The notes below the pieces were generated by a model, which saw nothing but the letters and a program-made list of their open reading frames with translations, was not told the origin of the DNA and made no database searches. From Flavobacterium sp. WV_118_3 (GTDB lineage Bacteria; Bacteroidota; Bacteroidia; Flavobacteriales; Flavobacteriaceae), in assembly GCF_039778605.1 (NCBI RefSeq), contig NZ_CP156060.1, positions 2,356,001 to 2,420,000 on the forward strand: a DNA stretch of 64,000 bases, given 5' to 3'. The translations under genes and the position numbers were made by a program. Positions 28,082 through 36,968 of the stretch are shown here, piece by piece; position 1 is the first letter of the stretch; the number at the start of each line of letters is the position of its first letter.

Positions 28082-28798
28082 TTAAGCTTTTCGGTTATTG
28101 TTTTTGTTGTTATTATTGTTTTTCGGGTTCGAATAATTCTTTTTGTTATTGTTGTTATTATTATTCGGCTTACTTCCAAACTGTGTTTTATTGGATTGTT
28201 TTTTGTTTACCCGCATCAGATCGGTTGTGTTGGACAACTCCTCATCTGTTTTAAGCAGGTTGATCTGACCTCCGGACAATTCGTACAGGTGTTCGAAAAT
28301 CACCTCGTCTTTTACGGTGTCTTTATTCCAGCTCAGGTACGATTTTTTCATATGGTTCGCAATAACCATGATCAGGGCGCTTTTTAATTCACCATCTTCC
28401 CATTTATTGGCAACGTCGATCATGTATTTGATATTGTTCCCATAAAAACGATATTTCGGGAAATTTTGCGGATAGGCCAGTTTTTCCGGTTTTTGATTCA
28501 ATACTTCTTTATTCGGAATCGGATACGGTGAATCGGCTTCCAATTTAAAATCGGACATGATAAACAACTGATCCCAAAGCTTGTGCTGAAAATCGGGCAC
28601 ATCCCGTAAATGAGGATTTAAACTCCCCATTACCGAAATAATGTATTTGGCTGCTTTGTTGCGTTCGTCGCGATCTTCAATCGCCGTAGCCTGGTCGATC
28701 AGCTTTTGCAAATGACGTCCGTATTCCGGAATGATCAAATGGGGCCTTTCGGCATTGTATTCAAGAAAATGTATTGCCTCTTCTGGATTGTATCTCAT
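28082..28798 (-). CDS. DUF4290 protein with Asn/Lys-rich tail
   Basis: 238 residues, starting MRYNPEEAIHFLEYNAERPH, diagnostic of DUF4290, a Bacteroidota family always close to murA. The domain spans about 1-190. The final 40 residues are a low-complexity Asn/Lys tail (runs of seven and five N) encoded by AAC/AAT repeats, prone to length variation. The family's function is unknown. It is encoded between a DUF493 gene (12 bases upstream) and murA (14 bases downstream). Confidence 0.88.
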   Translation of the reverse strand: MRYNPEEAIHFLEYNAERPHLIIPEYGRHLQKLIDQATAIEDRDERNKAAKYIISVMGSLNPHLRDVPDFQHKLWDQLFIMSDFKLEADSPYPIPNKEVLNQKPEKLAYPQNFPKYRFYGNNIKYMIDVANKWEDGELKSALIMVIANHMKKSYLSWNKDTVKDEVIFEHLYELSGGQINLLKTDEELSNTTDLMRVNKKQSNKTQFGSKPNNNNNNNKKNYSNPKNNNNNKNNNRKA

Positions 28799-28810
28799 AA
28801 TTCCTTGTCT

Positions 28811-29101
28811 TTATAGCGAAATGATGCCTTCGATTGCTGTCAGTTCTAAATATTTATCGATTACACTTTGTGCACTCGGCATCGTTACGTTTATCGAAAC
28901 ACTGGTGTATTTCCCGGTTTTCGAATGATTGGTCTGGATTACTGCACCCATCCCGTCGAACGATTTTTCTATAGTGCTTACTTTTTCTGTATCGGTTGGC
29001 ACAATAAACTTAAACAAATATTCGGAAGGCCATAGTGTCGAGTTGGTTAACTCTTCTTTAAGTCTGTGGTAAAATTCCTCGGTTTTTTTATCCATCTTCA
29101 T
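28811..29101 (-). CDS. DUF493 (YbeD-like) protein
   Basis: 96 residues: FYHRLKEELTNSTLWPSEYLFKFIVP followed by VSTIEKSF and GKYTSVSINVTMPSAQSVIDKY (shown in pieces), the ferredoxin-like fold of DUF493/YbeD. A small cytoplasmic protein of unknown function, first gene of the DUF493-DUF4290-murA minus-strand unit. Confidence 0.85.
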   Translation of the reverse strand: MKMDKKTEEFYHRLKEELTNSTLWPSEYLFKFIVPTDTEKVSTIEKSFDGMGAVIQTNHSKTGKYTSVSINVTMPSAQSVIDKYLELTAIEGIISL

Positions 29102-29198
29102 AAAAATAAAAGCAAATATACGGTAGAGTTGTGAATAATCAAGGTCTGCTCCTATAATTTGAAGCCGACCGAAATCATAAATTTAGAAACTATTTCTG

Positions 29199-29225
29199 TT
29201 GTTTCCACAAAAAAATGTAAATTTG
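29199..29225 (+). promoter_or_regulatory. Promoter of the AAA_28 ATPase gene
   Basis: TAAATTTG at 29218-29225 with TTG at 29199-29201. Placing the transcript start near 29232 implies translation from the GTG at 29243 rather than from an upstream TTG. Confidence 0.5.
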
Positions 29226-29242
29226 CGCCTTATTTTCAAAAA

Positions 29243-29779
29243 GTGGATAAGGAAATCATCGTTATAATTGGCGGACCTGGATCGGGGAAAACCACACTGA
29301 TTAATGGACTTACGGATAAAGGATACACCTGTTATCCCGAGATCTCACGTGAGGTAACCCTGGAAGCCCGCAAGCAAGGAATCGAACAGCTTTTTCTTGA
29401 AAAACCACTTTTATTCAGCGAATTACTATTGGAAGGTCGAAAAAAACAATTTATCAACGCTACCAAAGAAGCAGCCGATATTGTTTTTTTGGATCGCGGC
29501 ATTCCCGATGTTCTGGCTTATATGCATTATATCGGCGATTCGTATCCGGCTTTTTTCGATGCTGCCTGTCGCGAACACCTTTACACCCGAATCTTTATCC
29601 TTCCACCCTGGAAAGACATTTATATCAGTGACGACGCCCGTTACGAAAATTACGAACAAGCGGTTTTAATTCACGAGCATTTGGTAGAAACCTACGAAAA
29701 ATACGGTTATAACCTGATTGAAGTGCCGCGCGATACTGTAGATAACAGAATTCTTTTTATCTTAGACAAACTTTCATAA
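29243..29779 (+). CDS. AAA_28-type P-loop ATPase/kinase
   Basis: 178 residues from a GTG start (VDKEIIVIIGGPGSGKTTLI). Walker A is GGPGSGKT, and a later acidic block VFLDRGIPDVLAY is the Walker B/substrate site of this nucleotide-kinase-like family. An upstream TTG start would lie before the promoter and give an extension without family resemblance. It is followed 54 bases later by recQ. The substrate is unknown. Confidence 0.8.
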   Translation: MDKEIIVIIGGPGSGKTTLINGLTDKGYTCYPEISREVTLEARKQGIEQLFLEKPLLFSELLLEGRKKQFINATKEAADIVFLDRGIPDVLAYMHYIGDSYPAFFDAACREHLYTRIFILPPWKDIYISDDARYENYEQAVLIHEHLVETYEKYGYNLIEVPRDTVDNRILFILDKLS

Positions 29780-29833
29780 CAACAGATGGACCTTTACCAA
29801 TCCGTTTAAAGGTTTTCCATACTATTTAATTTG

Positions 29834-31726
29834 ATGTCCGAAGCTTTACAGATACTCCGGAAATACTGGAAATACGATCGTTTTCGGATCCCGCAGGACG
29901 CCATTATTCAGTCTGTTCTCGACGGGAAGGATACTTTTGCCCTATTGCCAACCGGTGGTGGAAAATCGATTTGTTTTCAGGTTCCTGCTATGGTATTGCC
30001 GGGAATATGTCTGGTAATTTCCCCTTTGGTAGCACTAATGAAAGATCAGGTGCAAAATCTGCAAAAAAGAGACATCAAAGCGATTGCCTTAACCGGCGGA
30101 ATTCCAACCGATGAACTTATTGATTTATTGGATAATTGCCAGTTTGGAAATTACAAATTCCTGTATGTATCACCCGAACGCCTGCAATCGGAATGGGTTG
30201 TCGAACGCATTAAAAGTTTACCCATTAGCCTTATTGCCGTAGATGAAGCACATTGTATTTCGCAATGGGGACATGATTTCCGACCAGCCTATTTAAAGGT
30301 TTCCGATTTAAAAGATTTTTTTCCAAAAGTCCCTTTTATCGCACTTACCGCTTCGGCTACACCTAAAGTACAGGAGGATATTTGCAAAGAACTCCGATTG
30401 GATCAACCTGCGATTTTTAAAAGCTCGTTTACCCGTCCGAATATCGCTTATATGGTATTCGAAACAGAAGACAAATTATACCGGGTACAACAAATACTGA
30501 CCAAAAATCAGGAGTCTTCCATTATATATGTCCGAAACCGGAAAGCCTGTCACGATATGGCTTCTCAGCTTAATAGCCTTGGATTTACAACCGCCTATTA
30601 TCACGGAGGCTTACCCTCCAAAGACAAAGAACAACAAATGCAACGCTGGCTTAACAATACCGCTCAGGTTATGATTGCCACCAATGCTTTCGGAATGGGA
30701 ATTGACAAACCCGACGTTAAGACAGTCATTCATACCCAATTACCGGACAATCTTGAAAATTATTATCAGGAAGCCGGTCGCGCCGGACGAAACGGCGCCA
30801 AAGCTTTTGCCGTATTATTGGTGGCTCCATCGGATATTGCCACTTCTAAAAGCCAGTTTATTGAAGTACTTCCCGATAAGGACTATCTGAAAACCGTTTA
30901 CCGAAAACTAAATAATTATTTCCAGATTGCTTATGGTGAAGGCTATAACGAGACATTCGCTTTTAACCTCAATCGGTTTTGCGCGCAATACCAACTTCCG
31001 GTTTTAAAAACATTCAACGCTTTACAGTTTTTGGACCGACAGGGCGTTTTAAGTCTTTCGGCCAATTTCTCCGAAAAGATCAGCATTCAGTTTTTATTAC
31101 CCAGCAAGGAAATCATCCGGTATATCAGTTTAAATAAGTCACATGAGGACATTATCGTGTCTATTTTACGGAATTATCCCGGTGTGTACGATATGGAAGT
31201 GGGTATCAACACCCATTTAATTGCCCGGAAAGCCAACACTTCCGAAGACAAGGTGCATTATGTTTTAAACATTTTACAGGAAAAAGCCATCATCAACTAT
31301 AAAAGTCAGGCCAATGATAGTCAGCTTACCTTTAACGAAGTGCGCGAAGACGATCGGGTTATTAACCGACTTGCGAAATTCCTTGAAAAGCAAAACCAGC
31401 TAAAAATAACGCAGCTCGATTCGGTTATCGCGTATATATCCGACAAAAAACAGTGCAAAAGTCAGTTTCTACTCCATTATTTTGGAGAAACCGACATTCC
31501 GGAATGCGGTATTTGTTCGGTATGCATGAGCAAAAAACAGGAATATGCCAATCCGGCTGCACTGGCCGAAAAAATCACCATACTATTACAAAACGGCGCA
31601 TTGACTTCAAGAGAAATCGAAAGCACGCTGGATATAAGTCCGGATGCGACTATCTTTGTACTCCAGCTTTTACTGGAACACAACCGCATCACCATTAACA
31701 AACAAAACCAATACATTCTAAAATAA
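29834..31726 (+). CDS. recQ: ATP-dependent DNA helicase RecQ
   Basis: 630 residues, 3'-5' DNA helicase of recombination and repair. Walker A LLPTGGGKSICFQ, DEAH box VDEAHCISQWGHDFRP, motif VI QEAGRAGRNG, and the zinc cluster Cys residues (CKSQFLLHYF, CGICSVC). The HRDC domain of longer RecQ proteins is absent, as in one of the two RecQ types of Bacteroidota. ATG at 29834 preferred over TTG at 29831. Its stop overlaps the fmt start by one base (TAATG). Confidence 0.93.
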   Translation: MSEALQILRKYWKYDRFRIPQDAIIQSVLDGKDTFALLPTGGGKSICFQVPAMVLPGICLVISPLVALMKDQVQNLQKRDIKAIALTGGIPTDELIDLLDNCQFGNYKFLYVSPERLQSEWVVERIKSLPISLIAVDEAHCISQWGHDFRPAYLKVSDLKDFFPKVPFIALTASATPKVQEDICKELRLDQPAIFKSSFTRPNIAYMVFETEDKLYRVQQILTKNQESSIIYVRNRKACHDMASQLNSLGFTTAYYHGGLPSKDKEQQMQRWLNNTAQVMIATNAFGMGIDKPDVKTVIHTQLPDNLENYYQEAGRAGRNGAKAFAVLLVAPSDIATSKSQFIEVLPDKDYLKTVYRKLNNYFQIAYGEGYNETFAFNLNRFCAQYQLPVLKTFNALQFLDRQGVLSLSANFSEKISIQFLLPSKEIIRYISLNKSHEDIIVSILRNYPGVYDMEVGINTHLIARKANTSEDKVHYVLNILQEKAIINYKSQANDSQLTFNEVREDDRVINRLAKFLEKQNQLKITQLDSVIAYISDKKQCKSQFLLHYFGETDIPECGICSVCMSKKQEYANPAALAEKITILLQNGALTSREIESTLDISPDATIFVLQLLLEHNRITINKQNQYILK

Positions 31727-32673
31727 TGAAGGCATTACGTATCGTATTTATGGGAACTCCCGAATTTGCCGTTGGAATTCTCGACACCATATATCAAAAC
31801 CATTATGACATTGCAGCCGTAATTACTGCTCCGGACAAACCGGCCGGAAGAGGACAAAAAATCAAATATTCGGCTGTAAAAGAATACGCCCTCGAAAAAG
31901 GATTGCCGGTTTTACAACCTACCAACTTAAAAGATCCGCAGTTTCTGGCAGAATTACAAAGCCTTAACGCCAACTTACAGGTTGTGGTTGCTTTTAGAAT
32001 GCTACCGGAGGCCGTATGGAAAATGCCATCATTGGGTACTTTTAACCTTCACGCCTCCTTATTACCGGAATACCGTGGGGCAGCACCTATTAATTGGGCA
32101 GTGATCAACGGAGAAACCAAAACAGGTGTAACCACTTTCTTTATTGATGATAAAATCGATACCGGAGCGATGATTTTACGCGGTGAAACCGAAATCGGAG
32201 CCAACGAAACCGCCGGTGAGTTACACGATCGCCTGATGGTACTCGGGCAGGATACTGTTTTAAAGACGTTACAGCTTATCGAAAAAGGAGAAGCCACTAC
32301 AACGATACAATCCGATAGCCCGGAAATCAAAACCGCTTATAAGCTTAACAAAGACAATTGCAAAATCGACTGGAATCAAAACGGGGCAACCGTTCACAAT
32401 CTGGTTCGCGGTCTTAGTCCGTACCCAGCCGCCTGGTGTTATATTAAAGATAACGGACAGGAATGGAACGTCAAAATTTACGAAACAGCCTTCGAAACGG
32501 CAAATCATTCGCTGGCATCCGGAACCATTCAAACGACCAAAAAAGAAATTAAAGTTGCCGTATCAAACGGTTATATCAATTTGCTACAATTACAGTTCCC
32601 AGGCAAGAAAAGAATGAAAGCCTCCGAATTGCTAAACGGAATTATTCTTTCGGAAAGCGCCATCGCTTTCTAA
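31726..32673 (+). CDS. fmt: Methionyl-tRNA formyltransferase
   Basis: 315 residues. Formylates initiator Met-tRNA. N-terminal formyl-THF hydrolase-like domain with IVFMGTPEFAV and the signature NLHASLLPEYRGAAPINWA, C-terminal OB-like domain from about 210 (NCKIDWNQNG, VRGLSPYPAAW). The start codon overlaps the recQ stop, so the two genes are coupled. Confidence 0.95.
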   Translation: MKALRIVFMGTPEFAVGILDTIYQNHYDIAAVITAPDKPAGRGQKIKYSAVKEYALEKGLPVLQPTNLKDPQFLAELQSLNANLQVVVAFRMLPEAVWKMPSLGTFNLHASLLPEYRGAAPINWAVINGETKTGVTTFFIDDKIDTGAMILRGETEIGANETAGELHDRLMVLGQDTVLKTLQLIEKGEATTTIQSDSPEIKTAYKLNKDNCKIDWNQNGATVHNLVRGLSPYPAAWCYIKDNGQEWNVKIYETAFETANHSLASGTIQTTKKEIKVAVSNGYINLLQLQFPGKKRMKASELLNGIILSESAIAF

Positions 32674-32777
32674 GCCGCACAAACACTAATAGTTGCACAA
32701 AAAACGAAAAAAGCAACTAAGTTTATTAACAAACAGCTTTAGTTATCAACATTTTTATGCAAAAAGATCGAAAAGAC

Positions 32778-32807
32778 TTGCGTAATTGGTAAATCCGCAT
32801 AAATTTG
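32778..32807 (+). promoter_or_regulatory. Promoter of the HU gene
   Basis: TTG at 32778-32780 and TAAATTTG at 32800-32807, spacing 19: a textbook Bacteroidota promoter, with a 40-base leader. Confidence 0.65.
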
Positions 32808-32852
32808 TAAGACATTTAATTAATTTTAACCAAACAATTAATAACTAGAATT

Positions 32853-33128
32853 ATGAACAAATCAGAATTAATCGATGCAATTGCTGCTGATGCAGGTATC
32901 ACTAAAGCAGCCGCCAAATTAGCTTTGGAATCTTTTTTAAACAATGTTGAAGGAACTTTAGCTAAAGGTGGAAGAGTATCTTTAGTAGGTTTTGGTTCTT
33001 GGTCAGTTTCTAAGAGAGCTGCAAGAGAAGGAAGAAATCCTCAAACAGGAAAAACTATCAAAATTGCCGCTAAAAATGTTGTAAAATTTAAAGCGGGTGC
33101 TGAACTGGAAGGTTCTGTAAATAAATAA
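32853..33128 (+). CDS. HU-family nucleoid protein
   Basis: 91 residues: MNKSELIDAIAADAGITKAAAK helices and the DNA-minor-groove arm GFGSWSVSKRAAREGRNPQTG, KIAAKNVVKFKAG at the end. A dimeric, non-specific DNA-bending protein. Highly expressed: strong promoter, AT-rich optimised codons and its own terminator. Confidence 0.95.
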   Translation: MNKSELIDAIAADAGITKAAAKLALESFLNNVEGTLAKGGRVSLVGFGSWSVSKRAAREGRNPQTGKTIKIAAKNVVKFKAGAELEGSVNK

Positions 33129-33149
33129 AATACATTTAAAAAAAAATAG

Positions 33150-33177
33150 AAAACCTCTCTTTGAGAGGTTTTTTTTA
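33150..33177 (+). terminator. Terminator of the HU gene
   Basis: AAAACCTCTC / GAGAGGTTTT with loop TTT and eight T. Confidence 0.9.
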
Positions 33178-33246
33178 TTCCTTCAACGTTTTTTTTTGGT
33201 ACAATTGCCTTTTTTTTGTTAAATTTAATTTTAAACTATCGCTAAA

Positions 33247-33807
33247 ATGATTTCAGTTAAGCCTCAAAAAGGAAACCTGCTCATTGCAGAACCTTCGATA
33301 ATTGGAGATTTGTCTTTTAACAGATCCGTTATTCTATTGGCCGATCACAACAGCGAAGGATCGGTAGGATTTATCCTAAATAAACCCTTAGGCTATACGA
33401 TCCATGACCTGATCCCCGAAATCAATGCCAATTTTAAAATTTACAACGGCGGACCAGTAGAACAGGATAACCTGTATTTTATTCACAATGTCCCGGAACT
33501 GATCACCAACAGTATCGAAATTTCCAATGGAATTTATTGGGGCGGCGACTTCGAATTAACCAAAGAACTGATTAACGAAGGAAAAATCAAGAAAAACAAC
33601 ATCCGTTTCTTTTTGGGATATACCGGATGGAACAGTCATCAGTTGGAAGATGAACTGGAAGACAACGCATGGATTGTTAGCGAAAATAGCTATAAAAACA
33701 AAATCATCGGCAAACCGACCGCTCATTTCTGGAAAGAAAAGATCATGGAACAGGGTGGCGATTACCTGATTTGGTCGAATGCTCCGGAAAATCCGGTATT
33801 AAACTAA
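33247..33807 (+). CDS. YqgE/AlgH family protein
   Basis: 186 residues, starting with KPQKGNLLIAEPSIIGDLSFNRSVILL and containing EGSVGFILNKPLG, IYNGGPVEQDNLYFIH and FFLGYTGWNSHQLEDEL (each is a family landmark). Cytoplasmic, function unsettled (transcriptional effects reported for AlgH). It overlaps the stop of the convergent aminotransferase gene by four bases. Confidence 0.9.
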   Translation: MISVKPQKGNLLIAEPSIIGDLSFNRSVILLADHNSEGSVGFILNKPLGYTIHDLIPEINANFKIYNGGPVEQDNLYFIHNVPELITNSIEISNGIYWGGDFELTKELINEGKIKKNNIRFFLGYTGWNSHQLEDELEDNAWIVSENSYKNKIIGKPTAHFWKEKIMEQGGDYLIWSNAPENPVLN

Positions 33808-34643
33808 CCCAATCGGATCTGGGCGTTTAATTTTTTAAGCAGTTCCGTTGCCAAATCGGTTTTATACTCTTTTTTACGGTATTTTGTAACCGGCTGAATT
33901 CCTTTGATAACGTTTGTCAGGAAAATTTCGTCCGCTTTTTGTAGCTCGAACGGCGAAACGGATTCCTCTAGCACTTCAATACCTTCCATTTTACGGGCTA
34001 ATGCCAGGATTTGCTTCCGCATGATTCCATTTAAACATCCGTCTGTTACCGGCGGTGTAATTAATTTTCCGTTTAACAACATAAAAAGATTGGACTGTAA
34101 AGCCTCCACTACATTTTTTTCGTCATTTAACAGCAAACAATTGTCATAACCGTTCTCATCGGCAAAGATACTTCCGGTAATCTGCACCATTTTATTGGTA
34201 CTTTTTAGCGTAGACAACAATTGTTTGGTGACATAAAAATCTTTAAACAATTCCACTTCATAGGTATTGTTTGCAATAACGTACATTGGATTTTCCAACG
34301 GTTCGGCAGTAACCAGAAAGGCCGTTTCGTTTGTTTTGGGCAAATAAAACCCTCCGCTTTGTCTGAAAACTGTAAATCGTACACGGTAGGCCGCAGCAGC
34401 TTCTTTTGACTGCAATAGTGTTTTTACCTGCTCTTCGAAATATTCCATCGTAAAATTCATCGGAAGATCCATCCGTACAATTCGCGTAGAAGCCATCAAT
34501 CGGAAATAATGATCTTCCAAAAACAAGATCTTACCATCCAATACTTTTAGCGTTTCAAAAATAGCATCTCCATATAGAAATCCTCTGTTCCCTTCGATGA
34601 GTACTTCGGAATTTTCAACTATCGCACCGTTATAATTAACCAT
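33804..34643 (-). CDS. Class IV aminotransferase (aminodeoxychorismate lyase-like)
   Basis: 279 residues, fold-type IV PLP enzyme: EGNRGFLYGDAIFETLKVLDGKI at the N-terminus (split here as NRGFLYGDAIFETLKV), STNKMVQITGS bearing the PLP lysine region and GCLNGIMRKQIL near the C-terminus. Best matches are PabC-like enzymes that make p-aminobenzoate, but branched-chain or D-amino-acid transaminases cannot be excluded. The upstream terminator abuts the start codon. Confidence 0.82.
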   Translation of the reverse strand: MVNYNGAIVENSEVLIEGNRGFLYGDAIFETLKVLDGKILFLEDHYFRLMASTRIVRMDLPMNFTMEYFEEQVKTLLQSKEAAAAYRVRFTVFRQSGGFYLPKTNETAFLVTAEPLENPMYVIANNTYEVELFKDFYVTKQLLSTLKSTNKMVQITGSIFADENGYDNCLLLNDEKNVVEALQSNLFMLLNGKLITPPVTDGCLNGIMRKQILALARKMEGIEVLEESVSPFELQKADEIFLTNVIKGIQPVTKYRKKEYKTDLATELLKKLNAQIRLG

Positions 34644-34672
34644 AAAAAAAGCCCTGATTTTTATTTCAGGGC
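34644..34672 (-). terminator. Terminator of the SRPBCC gene
   Basis: GCCCTGA / TCAGGGC stem with seven T on the minus strand, ending one base before the ATG of the aminotransferase. Confidence 0.85.
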
Positions 34673-34697
34673 AAATATACTTTATATATCTTAAAAA

Positions 34698-35090
34698 CTA
34701 CGCGGAACCGATCACATGTTTCAGATCGGAAATCTGATTTTCCCATAACAGTTTGGCTTCGTGCAAATCGCCTTGTTCGGCAAAATCCACAACCATTAAC
34801 GAAACATCTTTGGTAATTTCATCTTCCAGTATTCGCAATTCAAAATAGTATTCACTGTCTTTATCATTATCGTCCACCCAGCGAAACTTTACTTTTTCGC
34901 CTGACTTTTTAGAAGCCAATCGTGCTTTTTCTTCAGAATCGTCCCAAATAAATGTAAAAAATTCGCCTCTTGAATTCACATTGTCTGCAAACCACTCTGA
35001 TAAACCGGAAGGTGTTGAAATATATTGATACAATAATTGAGGAGAAGACATTATCGGGAACTCCAATTCATATTTTATTTTACCTTCCAT
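34698..35090 (-). CDS. START-like (SRPBCC/AHSA1) domain protein
   Basis: 130 residues in one SRPBCC fold: KIKYELEFPIMSSPQLLYQYI, then LSEWFADNV and FRWVDDNDKDSEYYFELRI, closing in a C-terminal helix (ISDLKHVIGSA). It would bind a small hydrophobic ligand in a deep pocket. It is a common small Bacteroidota gene without known function. Confidence 0.8.
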   Translation of the reverse strand: MEGKIKYELEFPIMSSPQLLYQYISTPSGLSEWFADNVNSRGEFFTFIWDDSEEKARLASKKSGEKVKFRWVDDNDKDSEYYFELRILEDEITKDVSLMVVDFAEQGDLHEAKLLWENQISDLKHVIGSA

Positions 35091-35172
35091 ATATTAAAAT
35101 TTTCCGGAAATATATAGAATAATACATACAAAAAAAAAGAAATTCAAAAAAAATATTTTTTTTCAAAATATG

Positions 35173-35203
35173 TTTGGAAGGTTCAAATTTAGTCTTATAT
35201 TTG
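35173..35203 (+). promoter_or_regulatory. tRNA operon promoter
   Basis: TTTG at 35173-35176 and TATATTTG at 35196-35203, spacing 19, 34 bases before tRNA-Met. Confidence 0.7.
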
Positions 35204-35237
35204 CACCCGCATTCAAGGATGTAACACAAACCAAAAT

Positions 35238-35311
35238 GGCGAGGTAGCTCAGTTGGTTAGAGCGCAGGATTCATAACCCTGAGGTCACGGGTTCAACTCC
35301 CGTCTTCGCTA
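35238..35311 (+). tRNA. tRNA-Met (CAU anticodon)
   Basis: A complete 74-base cloverleaf: acceptor stem GGCGAGG / CTTCGCT, D arm GCTC..GAGC, anticodon CAT in TTCATAA, T arm GGGTTCAACTCCC. It is not the initiator, since there is no C1-A72 mismatch. Elongator Met or lysidine-modified Ile2 cannot be told apart by eye. The 3' half (from 35267) belongs to the repeated att segment and is supplied by the element. Confidence 0.92.
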
Positions 35312-35433
35312 CGAAAAGTATTAAGTCGTTAATACTGTTTTTATTGAGATTGCGGTCCGTTCGTCTAGGGGTTAGGACGCCAGGTTTTCATCCTGGTAAC
35401 AGGGGTTCGATTCCCCTACGGACTACAAAAGTA
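35267..35433 (+). repeat. Left att repeat (attL), 167 bp
   Basis: Matches 61838-62004 with only four mismatches (three in the tRNA spacer, one before tRNA-Glu) and no gaps. It covers the 3' part of tRNA-Met from the anticodon stem, the spacer and the whole tRNA-Glu. Identity begins abruptly at GGATTCATAACC. Confidence 0.9.
35354..35425 (+). tRNA. tRNA-Glu (UUC), element-supplied copy
   Basis: Complete 72-base cloverleaf: GGTCCGT / ACGGACT acceptor stem, anticodon TTC in TTTTCAT, T arm GGGGTTCGATTCCCC. Identical over all 72 bases to the copy at 61925-61996. As it lies on the element side of the crossover, it was probably carried in by the element. Confidence 0.93.
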
Positions 35434-35434
35434 T

Positions 35435-35467
35435 GCGGTTTTAAAGAAATTTAAAACCGCTTTTTTT
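35435..35467 (+). terminator. Terminator of the left tRNA pair, abutting the integrase start
   Basis: GCGGTTTTAA / TTAAAACCGC hairpin followed by seven T. The ATG of the integrase comes immediately after the T-run. Confidence 0.8.
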
Positions 35468-36781
35468 ATGTCTAAAATCACCGCACTTTTACATGCTATT
35501 TGTAAAAATGAATACAAAAATGAATACGATTTGAAAAAAAGATATTCAAACCCTAAGATTTTTGACGGCGGCGGAAGCCTAAAAGTTCGCTGGTACGTGT
35601 ATTATAGCTATAGACCGAAACCTAACGGGAATTTAGTGCGGCAAGCGCCAATTTATTTAAACATAAACAGCTGGGACAATTTTAGAGACAGAAAGAAAGC
35701 TGCCAAAACAGTACAAGAAGCTATGTCGGCATTACTGGAGGCAGATTTTAACCCTTATGACGCAAACATAGATGTAGAATCTATATTGAAAAAACTTAAC
35801 ATTACCGCTTCAAAAACAACATTAGAGGAAGGCGCGAAAACATTTACTATTTCTGAAGCTATTAAGTATGCTTTAAAAATTTGGGAAAGCACTCTTAGTG
35901 AAAACACCTACCCTGATTACAAAGGGCGTATAAACCAATTTGAAAAGTGGCTAATCGAACATAATCATAACGAAGTTTGTATTTCAAAAATCAGAAAAAG
36001 AACTGTAGTCGACTACCTTAACGACGTCCTTTCCCGAACAAGCCCAAAAAATCGCAACAACCATCGAGCTGTTTTGTCTGCTTTTTTTGGACTATTGAAA
36101 GAGGATGAATATGCAGATTCTAATTTTGTAGCCGATATAAAGGTACTTTCGGCACCACCTAAAAAAAACAGGACCTATACCCCAACCCAAGAAAGAGAAA
36201 TATTAAATTATTTGTTTCACAATGACAAAATTCTTGATCTATTCATAAAGTTTATCAGCTATAATTTTTTACGACCAGTTGAAGCCTCAAGACTACGTGT
36301 AATGGATATCGATGTGATCGGTAAAAAGATGCGCTTTAAGGCAAAGAACCAACCGGTAAAAACTAAGATTATTCCCGATATCCTGCTTAAGGAGTTGCCC
36401 GACTTAAAAAACCTAAATCCTTCAAACTATTTTTTCACCCCTGAAGGTTTTGGGTTAGACTGGGATACAGCGGAAACAAATCGTCGTAATTATTTCGGAA
36501 AACGATTTAAAAAAGTAAAGGAAAAATTTGATTTAGGAGAAGAATACGGCCTATACAGTTGGAGACACACATATATAACTAAGCTGTATTATGAATTTGT
36601 CCGCGAAAGCACTCCTTTTGAAGCAAAAAGCAAGCTAATGCTGATAACCGGTCACTCTACAATGCTGGCCCTTGAAAAGTACTTACGCGACATTGATGCT
36701 GTTTTACCTGATGACTATTCCACTGCGCTAATAAAAGCCAATGAGTGGCTTACTAAGAACCCTTTGCCTGAAGATACCTAA
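35468..36781 (+). CDS. Tyrosine-type site-specific integrase
   Basis: 437 residues. Performs integration and excision at the tRNA site. It has an N-terminal arm region, a SAM-like core-binding domain (about 130-225) and a catalytic domain with Arg in FLRPVEASRLR, the second box YSWRHTYITKLYY, TGHSTMLALEKYLR with the Tyr nucleophile. The first His of the HxxR box is replaced by Tyr, a tolerated variation. It sits next to attL, as usual. No Shine-Dalgarno-like stretch precedes the ATG because it directly follows the tRNA terminator, so expression would need read-through or an internal start. Confidence 0.93.
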   Translation: MSKITALLHAICKNEYKNEYDLKKRYSNPKIFDGGGSLKVRWYVYYSYRPKPNGNLVRQAPIYLNINSWDNFRDRKKAAKTVQEAMSALLEADFNPYDANIDVESILKKLNITASKTTLEEGAKTFTISEAIKYALKIWESTLSENTYPDYKGRINQFEKWLIEHNHNEVCISKIRKRTVVDYLNDVLSRTSPKNRNNHRAVLSAFFGLLKEDEYADSNFVADIKVLSAPPKKNRTYTPTQEREILNYLFHNDKILDLFIKFISYNFLRPVEASRLRVMDIDVIGKKMRFKAKNQPVKTKIIPDILLKELPDLKNLNPSNYFFTPEGFGLDWDTAETNRRNYFGKRFKKVKEKFDLGEEYGLYSWRHTYITKLYYEFVRESTPFEAKSKLMLITGHSTMLALEKYLRDIDAVLPDDYSTALIKANEWLTKNPLPEDT

Positions 36782-36892
36782 AATCACTTACTGCAAAGAC
36801 GGTTTTAAGGCTTTAAAATTGCATACTCAATAAATCCCATTTAATAGATTTGCATTGCAGCTTTTCTAAAAAAAACAAGCCTCTTGACAGGT

Positions 36893-36914
36893 GAAAAAAT
36901 ACGTATTAATACGT
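36893..36914 (+). promoter_or_regulatory. GAAAAAATACGT box and palindrome ACGTATTAATACGT
   Basis: GAAAAAATACGTATT at 36893-36907 overlaps a perfect 14-bp palindrome (36901-36914), 55 bases upstream of the 36969 gene. The same box occurs twice at 51604-51657. Confidence 0.5.
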
Positions 36915-36968
36915 AAATTATTTATAATTAAGTTTAATACATTTACCCGCAAATGGAGATTTTTAAAT

